DNA from: Paraburkholderia oxyphila NBRC 105797
GTDB taxonomy: Bacteria > Pseudomonadota > Gammaproteobacteria > Burkholderiales > Burkholderiaceae
DNA: 64,000 nt
Direction: 5' to 3'
NCBI RefSeq assembly: GCF_000685075.1
Contig: NZ_BAYD01000011.1
Span: 112,468 to 176,467 of the forward strand
In this document: piece by piece, positions 32,873 through 41,813 of the stretch
How positions within the stretch are numbered: position 1 is the first letter of the stretch
Layout: each line of letters starts with the position of its first letter
Notes under the pieces: generated by a model
The model's input: the letters and a program-made list of their open reading frames with translations, nothing else
Told to the model about the DNA's origin: nothing
Database searches by the model: none
Position numbers and translations under genes: made by a program

Positions 32873-33676
32873 TCAATCCACATTGAAATGAACGCGGACG
32901 TCCTGATGGCTTTCGACGGGGTGGCCGTTCTCCATGGCCGGGAAGAAGCGCCACTGCCGAAGCGTCGCGAGCAGGATCTGATTGAGCCGCGGGATTTGCG
33001 TGGGCTTCACGAGTTCGACGTCGAAAGTGCCGTCCGCATGGACGACGAAGCGCGCGACAGCCACCGCCTGATAGCCCTGCTCGCGCAGGTCGTCGGGCAA
33101 TTCGGGCAGCGGTTGTGCCAGCAACCGCGCCTGCTGGCTGATGCCCGCGGACGAACTCGGCGCATGTTGGGGCTCACCCGGCGCCGCCGTGCCGCCGCTG
33201 GTGGGCGGCGTGTCCTGAGGCCCAGGCGCTGCTTTGGCCACGGGCGTTGACGGTGCGCTTGCGTCATGCTGCGCGGGCGTCGTGTCCCGCGTGGCCTCAA
33301 GCGAGGGACGTGGCGGCCGTATCGCACGCGGCACGTCGTGCACCGCACTGCTACGCGGCGTCTGCGATGGACGCGCAGGCACAGGCTTGTGATGAGACAC
33401 AGCAGGGGCTTCGTCGCGCGGAACGCTCGGCCGCGCCGTCTCGCTCGCGCGCGGCGCGCCGGGCAATTCGATCACCTGAAGCTCGATCGGCGAGCGCGGC
33501 GCGGCGGCGGCGGGCTGTTCGCCGCCAATGAGCCAGCGGGCATTCGCCAGGAAGAGCCACCAGACAAAGGCGGCGAACATCGCGGCAACGATGAACCTCG
33601 GCGCATTGCCATGACCGCTGTCGTTGCCCGCTATGTTGCCGGATGTGTCGCCCCGTGACATCTGCACGCTACTCAC
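32873..33676 (-). CDS. TonB-family energy-transducing protein
   Basis: 267 residues from a GTG at 33676; an ATG at 33661 would give a protein five residues shorter. One N-terminal membrane anchor (FIVAAMFAAFVWWLFLANA) is followed by a long Pro/Ala/Ser-rich periplasmic spacer (about 55-185) and the C-terminal TonB domain (LPDDLREQGYQAVAVARFVV, FFPAMENGHPVESHQDVRV). TonB transmits the proton-motive force from ExbBD to an outer-membrane receptor. The start overlaps the end of exbD by 8 bases. With exbD, exbB and the receptor upstream, this is a self-contained dedicated uptake system. Confidence 0.9.
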   Translation of the reverse strand: MSSVQMSRGDTSGNIAGNDSGHGNAPRFIVAAMFAAFVWWLFLANARWLIGGEQPAAAAPRSPIELQVIELPGAPRASETARPSVPRDEAPAVSHHKPVPARPSQTPRSSAVHDVPRAIRPPRPSLEATRDTTPAQHDASAPSTPVAKAAPGPQDTPPTSGGTAAPGEPQHAPSSSAGISQQARLLAQPLPELPDDLREQGYQAVAVARFVVHADGTFDVELVKPTQIPRLNQILLATLRQWRFFPAMENGHPVESHQDVRVHFNVD

Positions 33677-34067
33677 GATGCACGGCCACCAGAAAATGCT
33701 CGGCTCCAGCCTTGCGCGCCTCGAGAATGGCCTTCACGACCACGCCATGCGCAGCGCCGTCGTCCGCGGCCACGATCACGTCGCCATCCTTGCGAAGCAG
33801 CTTCGCCACAGCGCGGTCCACCTCATCGAGCCGCACAGGCTGCTGATTCACGAAGATCTGGTTGGCGCGATTCACGGCCAGCGTGAGCGGCTTGTCGGCC
33901 TGCATCGGCTGGGCCTGGCCGCTGGGCAAGTCGATATGCACCGCGTCGAGCCTTTGCATCGCCAGGGTCGTGAGCATGAACGTGGCGAGCAGAAAGAACA
34001 TCACGTCGATCATCGGAATGATCTCGATGCGGCCACGCCTCGACGTGCGCGCGCGACGCAGCTTCAT
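33669..34067 (-). CDS. exbD: ExbD-type biopolymer transport protein
   Basis: 132 residues. A single N-terminal helix (IEIIPMIDVMFFLLATFMLT) carries the functional Asp of ExbD/TolR (the D in PMIDVMFF). A small periplasmic domain follows (LTLAVNRANQIFVNQQPV, VIVAADDGAAHGVVVKAILE). ExbD works with ExbB as the proton-driven motor for TonB. Its start overlaps the stop of exbB by 4 bases (ATGA), so translation is coupled. Intact. Confidence 0.92.
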   Translation of the reverse strand: MKLRRARTSRRGRIEIIPMIDVMFFLLATFMLTTLAMQRLDAVHIDLPSGQAQPMQADKPLTLAVNRANQIFVNQQPVRLDEVDRAVAKLLRKDGDVIVAADDGAAHGVVVKAILEARKAGAEHFLVAVHRE

Positions 34068-34669
34068 GCCGGCGCTCCCGAACGTTCGCGCGCGAGCCGC
34101 ACGGCCCCGAGCCGCGTGTTGGCGAAGGTCTCCAGCTCATCCATGAGCCGGTCCATGCGGCGCGAAAAGTAGTTGAACGCAAAGAGCGAGACCAGCGCGA
34201 TCACGAGCCCGATTGCGGTGGCCACCAGCGCCTGCGCGACGCCTCCGGACACACCCGTGGGATTGACGAGGCCATCGCCGCCGATGAGCCGGAACGAATG
34301 CATCATGCCGACGATCGTGCCGAGCAACCCGAGCAGCGGTGCGGCCGTCACGATCGTTTCGAGCACCCATAGGCCGCGGCTCATGTCGCGCTGGATCTGC
34401 GAGGCGGCCGTGTCGACCTGGGTCTCGATGAACCAGATGGGCGCGCCGTGTGGTGCGCCGCCCTCGTCGAACAGCGCATCGATGCGCCGCAGCACATGGC
34501 CATCGGGCAGCGCTCGCGCCGCCTCGCCGCGTGGCGCGCTGGCGTAGCGCCACCACACCCAGGCACGATCGAATGTGACGGCCAGCGCGACGATCGCCAG
34601 CAGGCTTAGCGGGTAGACGACCCAGCCGCCGAGCTTCAACGCCTCGGCAACACTGTTCCAGTCGCTCAT
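34064..34669 (-). CDS. exbB: ExbB/TolQ/MotA-family proton channel protein
   Basis: 201 residues. The N-terminal helix (GGWVVYPLSLLAIVALAVTF) is followed by a cytoplasmic loop and two further helices: AAPLLGLLGTIVGMMHSFRL with the family's Gly-rich motif, and GGVAQALVATAIGLVIALVS LFAFNYF (split). This three-helix arrangement is ExbB. It forms the pentameric motor with ExbD. The gene is 37 bases downstream of the receptor stop on the same strand, so the receptor, exbB, exbD and tonB form an operon. Confidence 0.92.
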   Translation of the reverse strand: MSDWNSVAEALKLGGWVVYPLSLLAIVALAVTFDRAWVWWRYASAPRGEAARALPDGHVLRRIDALFDEGGAPHGAPIWFIETQVDTAASQIQRDMSRGLWVLETIVTAAPLLGLLGTIVGMMHSFRLIGGDGLVNPTGVSGGVAQALVATAIGLVIALVSLFAFNYFSRRMDRLMDELETFANTRLGAVRLARERSGAPA

Positions 34670-34706
34670 GATGGGACTCCTTTACCTATACGCGGGAAAC
34701 AATCGA

Positions 34707-37058
34707 TCAAAAGTGCTTGGTGAGGCCCGCGTAGATCGCGCGCTGCGGACCATACTGGGGCGCGCCCACGCCGATGCCGGAGCCGTCGCGCAACTCGTAG
34801 ACGCGGCCGAACGCATTGACGAGCACGAGCCGGGCGTCGAACTTGCCGATCATCGGCTCGTTGAAACGCTGGATCACGCCCAGATTGACCTGCGCATACC
34901 ATGGCAGGCGGTCGGTATTCGCGAAGCCGCTGCGCAGCCCGCTGCCGACGATCGCGTCGGCCGTGAGCGTGGTCGCGCCGAGCGTCCAGGCACCGCCGAA
35001 CGACGCGGTGATGCGCTGGTCGTGATCGAGGTAGACCCAGTGGTTCGCGATATAGGCGAGCTCCTCGGCATCGAAATTGAACTGCGCCGATTCGATGTTC
35101 TTGCCCTGCGCCCGGCTGTACGCGACGTTCAGGTACGCGCTCACGTTGTCCTGGTGGTAGCTCGTCGTGAACTCCAGGCCATAGACGCGCCCGTACTGAT
35201 AGTTGAACGGCGTGAAGATGAGCGCGGTGCCGAACTGCCCTTCGTCGAGCAGGTCGCTTGCGCGCTTGTAGTACGCGTCGAGCCCGACGGTCAAGGCAGG
35301 CGTCAGGCGCTGCGTGATGCCGATGTCGAAGTAATCGTCGCGCTCGGGCTTCACCGGATCGTTCTGCGAGGTCAGGCTTTGATTCGTCGTGCCATTGAAC
35401 TTGCTGATCGTCGAATCCGAAACGAGCTCGAACGCCGGCGGCGTGAAATAGCGCGCATAGCCCGCATGCAGTGTGGTGGCATTGGTCGGCTGATACACGA
35501 TGCCGATGCGCGGGCTCAGTTGCCCGGCCTGCACGTACTCGTCCATGCGGTCGTAGCGCACGCCGTAATTGAGCGTGAGCTTGGGCGCGAGCTTCCATTC
35601 GTCCTGCAGGTAGAGACTGTAGAGATAGCCCGTTTTGGTATTCGAATCCTGCACGGTGAACGGCTGGTCGGAGGTCTGGTTGCCATTCGCGTCGACGGGG
35701 AATACGGCCACGCTGTCGTCGAACACGGCGTGCTCCTGCTCGAACATGAGCCCGGCGCGCAGCGTGTGGTGATCGTTCAGACGATACGTGAAGTCGGCCT
35801 GCACGCCGTTTGCCTGGTTGCTGTGGAAGTCGTTGGACGCCACGCCGTTGAAGATCAGGTCGCCCACCGGGTCCGGATTGAACTGCGTGCGCGTATAGCG
35901 CGTGAAGAGCGCGACCTGGTAGTCGAGCGCCGCGCCGTTGGTGCCCTGCAGCGCCACGACCGCGAAATTGTTCAGCTCCGACTGCGTCTCGTTCAGATTT
36001 GCCGAGTTGAAGGTGGTCTGTCCATTGAGCGTGTAGACAGGGGCGAGCCCCGGCGTATTCGGAATCTCGAACTGGTTGCTCGCGGTGCCGAACATCACGC
36101 TCACGCGCGTGAGCGGATTGAGCAGATACGACATGTAGCCGAAGCCGTTGCCCTGGCGCGTGTGGTCGTGCAGCGGGCTGCCGTCCGCGGTGGGCGCCTC
36201 GATGCCCAGATTGTTCTCCCCGAGCGAGCCTGAGAAGTAATAGCTGAACGGGCCGCTCGAGCCGAACACATCGGCGCTCGTCTGAATGGTCTGGTGGCTG
36301 CCGCCGTACACGTCGATGGTGCCGCCGTCGCCGGTGTCGCCCGATTTCGTGCGGATATCGACGATGCCCGCCGTGCGATAGCCGTACTGCGCCGGCAACG
36401 CGCCTGTCACGAGATTCACCTGGTCGATGATGCGCGCGTCGAGCGACTGCCCGAAACCGCTGATCGGCTCCGGGATGATGATGCCGTTCAGGCGGTATTG
36501 CAGATCCGCGTGATCGCCTCGCACGTGCAACTGGCCGTACGAATCGTTGGCGACGCCGGGCGCCTGCAGCAGCACCTGATTGAGCGGCGTGTTCGCGCCT
36601 TGCGGCGAGTTGTCGATGTCGGTCTGCGTGATCCGGTAGACGCTCGCGCCCACTTCGGGCGAGAGGCCATTGCGGGCGCGGTCGAGGCGCTGCGCGTTGA
36701 CGGTCACGTCGAGCGTGCCGTCTTTCTGGAGCACGACGGCGAGCGGTTCGGGGGCGGTCCCCGGCGCGACGGTCGCGACACGCGTGACGGCGCCGTATCC
36801 CTTTGCCTCCACCGTGACCGCATAGGTGCCGGGCGCGAGGTGGTCGAGACGAAAGTGCCCGCTTGCATCGGCCGTGGTTTGGGCAACGGCGTGGCCGCTG
36901 GCGTCCTGAAGCGAAATCTGGGCATGGGCCGGCGCGTGGCCTTGCGCGTCGGCCACCGTGCCGGAAAGCGCGGCTTCGCCGCTGGCGGCGAATGCGGGGC
37001 TGCAAAGTGTACAGGCGAACAAAAGCCTACCGGCCTGCGTGATCAGCGAGCGGTTCAT
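34707..37058 (-). CDS. TonB-dependent outer-membrane receptor with carboxypeptidase-like N-terminal domain
   Basis: 783 residues. A signal peptide (LLFACTLCSPAFA) is followed by a CarboxypepD_reg-like beta domain (about 28-110, LSGTVADAQGHAPAHAQISL), a plug (about 125-240, VLLQAPGVANDSYGQLHVRG, RTAGIVDIRTKSG) and a 22-strand-type barrel ending in aromatic HF. It imports a scarce nutrient powered by the TonB-ExbBD set encoded downstream. A near-consensus Zur box lies about 78 bases upstream, so zinc or a zinc chelate is the leading guess for the ligand. No metal-binding His-rich loop is obvious, which tempers that guess. Confidence 0.9.
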   Translation of the reverse strand: MNRSLITQAGRLLFACTLCSPAFAASGEAALSGTVADAQGHAPAHAQISLQDASGHAVAQTTADASGHFRLDHLAPGTYAVTVEAKGYGAVTRVATVAPGTAPEPLAVVLQKDGTLDVTVNAQRLDRARNGLSPEVGASVYRITQTDIDNSPQGANTPLNQVLLQAPGVANDSYGQLHVRGDHADLQYRLNGIIIPEPISGFGQSLDARIIDQVNLVTGALPAQYGYRTAGIVDIRTKSGDTGDGGTIDVYGGSHQTIQTSADVFGSSGPFSYYFSGSLGENNLGIEAPTADGSPLHDHTRQGNGFGYMSYLLNPLTRVSVMFGTASNQFEIPNTPGLAPVYTLNGQTTFNSANLNETQSELNNFAVVALQGTNGAALDYQVALFTRYTRTQFNPDPVGDLIFNGVASNDFHSNQANGVQADFTYRLNDHHTLRAGLMFEQEHAVFDDSVAVFPVDANGNQTSDQPFTVQDSNTKTGYLYSLYLQDEWKLAPKLTLNYGVRYDRMDEYVQAGQLSPRIGIVYQPTNATTLHAGYARYFTPPAFELVSDSTISKFNGTTNQSLTSQNDPVKPERDDYFDIGITQRLTPALTVGLDAYYKRASDLLDEGQFGTALIFTPFNYQYGRVYGLEFTTSYHQDNVSAYLNVAYSRAQGKNIESAQFNFDAEELAYIANHWVYLDHDQRITASFGGAWTLGATTLTADAIVGSGLRSGFANTDRLPWYAQVNLGVIQRFNEPMIGKFDARLVLVNAFGRVYELRDGSGIGVGAPQYGPQRAIYAGLTKHF

Positions 37059-37135
37059 TGTCTTGTTGTGGTTCAGGAGTGGAAGTGCCTCTTGTGATGC
37101 GAGGACGTGCCGGATTCAGGCATCGCGCATTTTTT

Positions 37136-37157
37136 GAGATGTTATAACATAACATTC
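37136..37157. promoter_or_regulatory. Candidate Zur box upstream of the TonB-dependent receptor operon
   Basis: The core ATGTTAT-AAC-ATAACAT (37139-37155) has perfect 7-bp arms and differs at one position from the proteobacterial Zur consensus ATGTTATAWTATAACAT. Flanking bases GAG and TC also agree in part. It lies in the promoter region of the receptor gene, whose transcript would be repressed when zinc is plentiful. Fur and Mur boxes do not share this GTTAT core. No zur or znu gene is in the window. Confidence 0.75.
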
Positions 37158-37310
37158 AATTGAGGCAATCCCTGTCCATCGGCGCGATTCACAATGTGAA
37201 GATCTCAGCGATGCGGCCGTGATCCGTTCAACCTTCCGGAATAAGTGGCCGGCACATGCGTTAGCCCGATCGAGTACGGCTGCGCGCCTATGCGGCCCAA
37301 GCGATGGTTT

Positions 37311-37408
37311 GCGAAGCATGGGACCGCACTAAGCGCTAAAGCGCCAAGTGCGGTCGACCGCGAAGCATGGGGCCGGAGTAAGCGCTGAAGCACTCACTCC
37401 GGCCGACA
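37311..37408 (+). repeat. Two tandem 49-bp units forming covarying hairpins in the leader of the CcdA-thioredoxin gene
   Basis: Units 37311-37359 and 37360-37408 share GCGAAGCATGGG at the start and AAGCGCT in the loop. Stem 1: GACCGCACT (37322-37330) with AGTGCGGTC (37347-37355). Stem 2: GGCCGGAGT (37371-37379) with ACTCCGGCC (37396-37404). All three base differences between left arms are matched by compensating changes in the right arms, so pairing is under selection or both derive from a structured repeat family. The loop palindrome AGCGCT could allow loop-loop contact. Stem 2 ends just before the AGGAG ribosome-binding site. Confidence 0.8.
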
Positions 37409-37419
37409 GGAGAACGTTC

Positions 37420-39204
37420 ATGATCTTGTTTTTGATTGCCTGGCTAGGCGGCGTCCTGACGATCGCCAGCCCCTGCATCCTGCCCGTCCTGCCTTTCGTG
37501 TTCGCACGCGCGGGCCAGCCGTTTCTGCGCAACGGCCTGCCGATGCTCGTCGGCATGGCCGCCGCGTTCAGCGCAGTCGGTGCGCTCGCCGCCGTGGGTG
37601 GCGGCTGGGCCGTCGCGGCCAATCAGTACGCGCGCTACGCCGCCCTTGCGCTGCTCGCGGTATTCGGCCTCGCCCTGCTGCTGCCCACGCTCGCCGAGCG
37701 GCTCACACGCCCGCTCGTCACGCTCGGCGAGCGGCTGTCGGCCTCCGCGGATGCGGCCCAGCACGGACACGCGAGCGTCGCGCCCTCGCTGCTGCTCGGC
37801 GTGGCAACCGGCCTGCTGTGGGCGCCGTGCGCAGGCCCCATTCTCGGCGTGATTCTCACCGGCGCCGCCCTGCAGGGTGCGAGCGCCCGCACTTCACTGC
37901 TGCTTTTCGCCTATGCGCTTGGCGCGGCATGCTCGCTCGCGCTGGCACTCGCCGTGGGCGGCAAGGTGTTCGCCGCGATGAAGCGCAGCCTCGGCGTGGG
38001 CGAATGGATCCGGCGCGCGCTGGGCGTGGCGGTGCTCGCCGGCGTGGCCGCGATTGCACTGCATGTGGATACCGGCTTGCTGACGCGCGTCTCGCTCGCC
38101 GGCACCAATCAACTCGAACAGCGCGTGCTCGACCGCCTCGCGCCGGCACGCTCACAGGCGCTCGCACAGGCTGGCGTGCAACCGCCCACAGCGCCGCTCG
38201 CCATCAAGGCCTCCACGGCACCCGCGCCGGCTGAGGCCTTGCCGGTCGAAGGCACGCTTCCCCCACTCGACGGCGCGGTTCAATGGCTCAACTCGCCGCC
38301 GCTCACGGCCGCCTCGCTCAAGGGCAAGGTCGTGCTCGTCGACTTCTGGACCTACTCGTGCATCAACTGCCTGCGCGCGCTGCCCTACGTGAAGGCATGG
38401 GCCGACAAATACCGCGCCGCCGGGCTCGTCGTGATCGGCGTGCATGCGCCCGAGTTCGCTTTCGAAAAGGACATCGGCAACGTGCGCCGCGCGGTGGCCG
38501 ATCTCAAGATCGATTATCCCGTCGCCATCGACAACGACTATGCAATCTGGCGCGCCTTCAACAACGAATACTGGCCCGCGCACTATTTCATCGACGCGCA
38601 GGGCAATATCCGCCACCATCACTTCGGCGAAGGCAACTATCAGGAATCCGAACAGGTTATCCGTGATCTGCTCACGCAGGCAGGCGCGCGCAATCTGCCG
38701 GGCGGCTTCGTCACCGACACGGCCACGGGCGCCCAGGCCGCGCCCGACATGAACGCGATGGAGTCGCCCGAGACATATCTGGGCTATGAGAAGGCCCATG
38801 GCTTCGCCTCGCCTGGCGAGCCGGTCGCCGACGCCCCGCACCGCTACACCGCAGGCCCGCTGGATTTGAATCAATGGGCGCTCACGGGCACGTGGACGCT
38901 AGGCGCCGAGCACACGGACCTCGACCATGCGGGCGGCGGCATCGTCTATCGCTTTCATGCGCGCGATCTGCATCTCGTGCTCGGCCCCGCCGCCGACGGC
39001 CATCCCGTGCGCTTTCGCGTGACGGTCGATGGCGCCGCGCCGGGCGCGAACCACGGCGCCGATGTTGACGCGAACGGTGATGGCGTCGTGACGGAGCAGC
39101 GCCTCTATCAGCTGGTGCGCCAGCATGGCGAGATTGCCGATCGCACCTTCGAAATCCGCTTTCTCGATCCCGGCGTGCGGGCTTATTCGTTCACGTTCGG
39201 CTAG
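37420..39204 (+). CDS. CcdA/DsbD-type membrane protein fused to thioredoxin (DipZ-like)
   Basis: 594 residues from MILFLIAWLGGVLTIASPCI, with AGGAG 7 nt upstream. Residues about 1-250 are the CcdA/DsbD electron-transfer membrane domain (ASPCILPVLPFV; LLWAPCAGPILGVIL, each bearing a redox Cys). About 290-435 is a TlpA-like thioredoxin with the active site WTYSCINCLRALP. The last 110 residues are the 'thioredoxin-like C-terminal' beta domain (GGIVYRFHARDLHLVLGP). Such proteins carry reducing power from cytoplasmic thioredoxin to periplasmic substrates. The C-terminal domain has DVDANGDGVVTE, a textbook EF-hand-like calcium loop. The two leader hairpins suggest post-transcriptional control. Confidence 0.88.
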   Translation: MILFLIAWLGGVLTIASPCILPVLPFVFARAGQPFLRNGLPMLVGMAAAFSAVGALAAVGGGWAVAANQYARYAALALLAVFGLALLLPTLAERLTRPLVTLGERLSASADAAQHGHASVAPSLLLGVATGLLWAPCAGPILGVILTGAALQGASARTSLLLFAYALGAACSLALALAVGGKVFAAMKRSLGVGEWIRRALGVAVLAGVAAIALHVDTGLLTRVSLAGTNQLEQRVLDRLAPARSQALAQAGVQPPTAPLAIKASTAPAPAEALPVEGTLPPLDGAVQWLNSPPLTAASLKGKVVLVDFWTYSCINCLRALPYVKAWADKYRAAGLVVIGVHAPEFAFEKDIGNVRRAVADLKIDYPVAIDNDYAIWRAFNNEYWPAHYFIDAQGNIRHHHFGEGNYQESEQVIRDLLTQAGARNLPGGFVTDTATGAQAAPDMNAMESPETYLGYEKAHGFASPGEPVADAPHRYTAGPLDLNQWALTGTWTLGAEHTDLDHAGGGIVYRFHARDLHLVLGPAADGHPVRFRVTVDGAAPGANHGADVDANGDGVVTEQRLYQLVRQHGEIADRTFEIRFLDPGVRAYSFTFG

Positions 39205-39265
39205 AGGCCGTGGCGGCGGCGCGCCACGCTGCCCGGTTGCCCTCGTCTGCTGAGGCGGGGCGTAG

Positions 39266-40678
39266 TCAGCCGGCCTTGGCGGTTTGCGTCTTCGGAATAT
39301 GACGGCGCACCACGGCAAGCACGAACAGCACGCCCGCCATGGCGGCGCCGAGCATCAGCAGATAGGCCGATGCGCCGCCCGTGGTAATGACCGCCGCGCC
39401 GGCGAACGCGCTGAGAATCGCCCCGAAGCGTCCGAACGCAATCGCCGACGCCGTACCGGTCGCGCGCATGCTGGTGGGATACACGAAGGCGCACAATGCG
39501 TACATCGTCGATTGCACCGCGTTCACGAACAACCCGTGCAAGCCGAGCCCGAAGATCAGCAGCCCCGTGTGCTGCTGGGCGTTCACGCCGAGCAGCAGCC
39601 AGGCGCTTGCCGCACCGCCCGCGCAGCAAAGCAGCAACGGCCAGCGCGAGCCGTAGCGCGTGATGGCGAGCGCACAGGCAAGCGCGCCAATCACGCCGCC
39701 CAGGTTATAGGCGCTGAGTGCGTAGCCCGCGAGCGACACTGACAGCCCTTCGCCAGTGAGCATCGAGGGCAGCCAGCTGAACGCGCTGTACACCGCGAGC
39801 AGGCACATGAAGAATGCGGCCCAGATTGCGGCGCTATCGCGCGCACGGCCGTCGCGAAAGAGCGCCGTAAAGCCGGCGTGCTTTTCCGCTTTCTGTTCGC
39901 GCACATCGGTGAACGTGGCGTCAGACGGGACTTCACGCGCCATGCGGCCGAGCAGGCGGGCCAGTTCGGGCCAGCGGAGGGCGCGGCGCGCAAGAAAGCG
40001 CGGCGATTCGGGCAACGCGGCGAGCAGTGCGACCACCAGCACGAACGGAAACACTCCGCCCGCGACGAACAGGCCGCGCCAGCCATAGACCGGTAACACC
40101 TCCCCCGCGAACAGTCCTGCGAGCATGCCGCCGAGCGGCACGCAGACGATTGTGGCCGTGACCGCAAATGTGCGGTAGCGCGCGGGCGTGAACTCCGCAG
40201 TCATCGTCGTCGCGCTGGGTAGCGCGCCGCCGATGCCGAGCCCTGCCACGAAGCGCAATATGGCAAGTGCCTCGACGTTCGGTGCGAGGCTGATCGCGCA
40301 GGTGGCCACGCCGAACACGAGCACGCTGCCGATCACGGCCCAGCGTCGTCCGAAGCGGTCGGCGAACAGCCCGGCAAGCGCACTGCCGATGCCCATGCCG
40401 ACGAGGCCCGCCGCCACCACCGGTGCGAACGCATTGCGCGTGACGCCCCATTCCTTCATGAGCGTCGGGATCGCAAAGCCGATGAGCTGGCCGTCGAAGC
40501 CGTCGACGACGATCGCCAGCGCCGTGAGCAAGACGGCAAACCTCTGCAGCAGCGTAAAGGGGCCATCGTCGAGCGCCTGGCCAATGTCGACGGTGCGGCC
40601 GTCGTGCGCGATGCCGGCGAGCGCCGCATGCTCGCGCGCGAGTGCGCCAGCCACGGGCTCCGGGGATGCGTAGTTCAT
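39266..40678 (-). CDS. MFS transporter, aromatic acid:H+ symporter (AAHS) family
   Basis: 470 residues and 12 predicted helices. Diagnostic segments are LLTALAIVVDGFDGQLIGFA (the DGFD motif of AAHS carriers), SALAGLFADRFGRRWAVIGS, GLGIGGALPSATTMTAEFTP and LPESPRFLARRALRWPEL. These carriers import benzoate, 4-hydroxybenzoate, protocatechuate and related acids. It is the last of four minus-strand genes with a benzoylformate decarboxylase and an aldehyde dehydrogenase, so benzoylformate, mandelate or a related aromatic acid is the likely cargo. A 178-bp gap from the gene before it leaves room for a separate promoter. Confidence 0.87.
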   Translation of the reverse strand: MNYASPEPVAGALAREHAALAGIAHDGRTVDIGQALDDGPFTLLQRFAVLLTALAIVVDGFDGQLIGFAIPTLMKEWGVTRNAFAPVVAAGLVGMGIGSALAGLFADRFGRRWAVIGSVLVFGVATCAISLAPNVEALAILRFVAGLGIGGALPSATTMTAEFTPARYRTFAVTATIVCVPLGGMLAGLFAGEVLPVYGWRGLFVAGGVFPFVLVVALLAALPESPRFLARRALRWPELARLLGRMAREVPSDATFTDVREQKAEKHAGFTALFRDGRARDSAAIWAAFFMCLLAVYSAFSWLPSMLTGEGLSVSLAGYALSAYNLGGVIGALACALAITRYGSRWPLLLCCAGGAASAWLLLGVNAQQHTGLLIFGLGLHGLFVNAVQSTMYALCAFVYPTSMRATGTASAIAFGRFGAILSAFAGAAVITTGGASAYLLMLGAAMAGVLFVLAVVRRHIPKTQTAKAG

Positions 40679-40856
40679 CTAAGTGTCTCCATGCTTGCTA
40701 TGCGCCTGTGAGCGCTTTCTGTTGCTTTGTGAATCGGGTCAATATGGCCGCCCGCGCGCGCCGGGCATTGCCTCGTTGCGCTCAAGTCGTGAGCTTCGGG
40801 CATGAGTCAGCCACGCGCGCGCCATACGTCCCCGTCGCGCGGGTCGATACGTGAGT

Positions 40857-41801
40857 TCACTGTGAACTGCGCACCTCCACGAGCCGCACGAGCTGCAGCA
40901 AGGTCTCCGTGCACGGCACCGCCACAGGCACCGTCCGCGCCGCCGCGACGACCGCGCCGTTGATCGCCTCGATCTCGGTCTTGCGGCCCGCCAGCACGTC
41001 CTGCAACATCGAGGGCCGATGCGCGCGATGGTGCGCGAGCGCGTGCAATACGGTCTCCCTGATATGCGCTTCGTCCACGGCCACGCCGTGTGCGCGCGCC
41101 ACGGCGGCCACCTCCGCCACGATCTTCAGCGCAAGCGTTTCGCCGTCCGGCAGGTTCGAAAGCTCGCCCACCGTGCACTGCGTCACGGCGCAAAGGCTGT
41201 TGAGCGCCGCGTTGAAGGCCACCTTCTCCCAGATCGCGCTCCATACATCGGGGTCGGCGGTGCAGTGCAGGCCCGCTGCGTTCAGGGCGTTCACGGTGCG
41301 CGCGAGGCTCGCGCGCGCCGCGCCTGTCTCGCTATCCGCGCTCATCAAGCGGATCGCTCCCGCGCCGTGCGAATCGACGCGCCCCGGTCCCGGCTTGTCG
41401 GCGGGCCAGGTCGTCATACCCACCATAATGCGTGCTCGCGGCACGCTGCGTTCGAGGCGCTCGACATTGCCAAGGCCGTTCTGCAGCGAGAGCACCGCCG
41501 TTTGCGGGCCGAGCAGCGCACGCGCCGCGGCGAGCGCCGCCTCCGTATGCATCGTCTTGGTGAAGACGATCAGCAGTTCCGGCGCGTGCTCCGCCTGCTC
41601 GGGGCGGCATGTGCGCAGATTCTTGACGACACGCTCGCCCGCATCGGTGACCAGACGCAGGCCGTCGCGGCGGATCGCCTCGAGGTGTGCGTCGTCGATA
41701 TCGACGAGCGTCACGTCGTGCCCCGCCTCAGCCAGCAGTCCGCCGAAGAGCGAGCCCATTGCCCCCGCGCCCAGAATCGAGATTTCCATCGCCTCACTCA
41801 T
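40857..41801 (-). CDS. 2-dehydropantoate 2-reductase-family protein (PanE/ApbA-like)
   Basis: 314 residues. A Rossmann fold (ISILGAGAMGSLFGGLLAEA) and the family motifs LLIVFTKTMHTEAALAAARA, TAVLSLQNGLGNVERLERSV and DVWSAIWEKVAFNAALNSLC with catalytic Lys and Asn are present. Canonical PanE reduces ketopantoate with NADPH in pantothenate synthesis. Here the gene sits 12 bases downstream of an aldehyde dehydrogenase in an aromatic 2-oxoacid cluster, so it may act on another 2-oxoacid, for example reducing benzoylformate or a ring-substituted analogue. That is inference from context. Confidence 0.85.
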   Translation of the reverse strand: MSEAMEISILGAGAMGSLFGGLLAEAGHDVTLVDIDDAHLEAIRRDGLRLVTDAGERVVKNLRTCRPEQAEHAPELLIVFTKTMHTEAALAAARALLGPQTAVLSLQNGLGNVERLERSVPRARIMVGMTTWPADKPGPGRVDSHGAGAIRLMSADSETGAARASLARTVNALNAAGLHCTADPDVWSAIWEKVAFNAALNSLCAVTQCTVGELSNLPDGETLALKIVAEVAAVARAHGVAVDEAHIRETVLHALAHHRAHRPSMLQDVLAGRKTEIEAINGAVVAAARTVPVAVPCTETLLQLVRLVEVRSSQ

Positions 41802-41813
41802 TTCGCATCTTGA

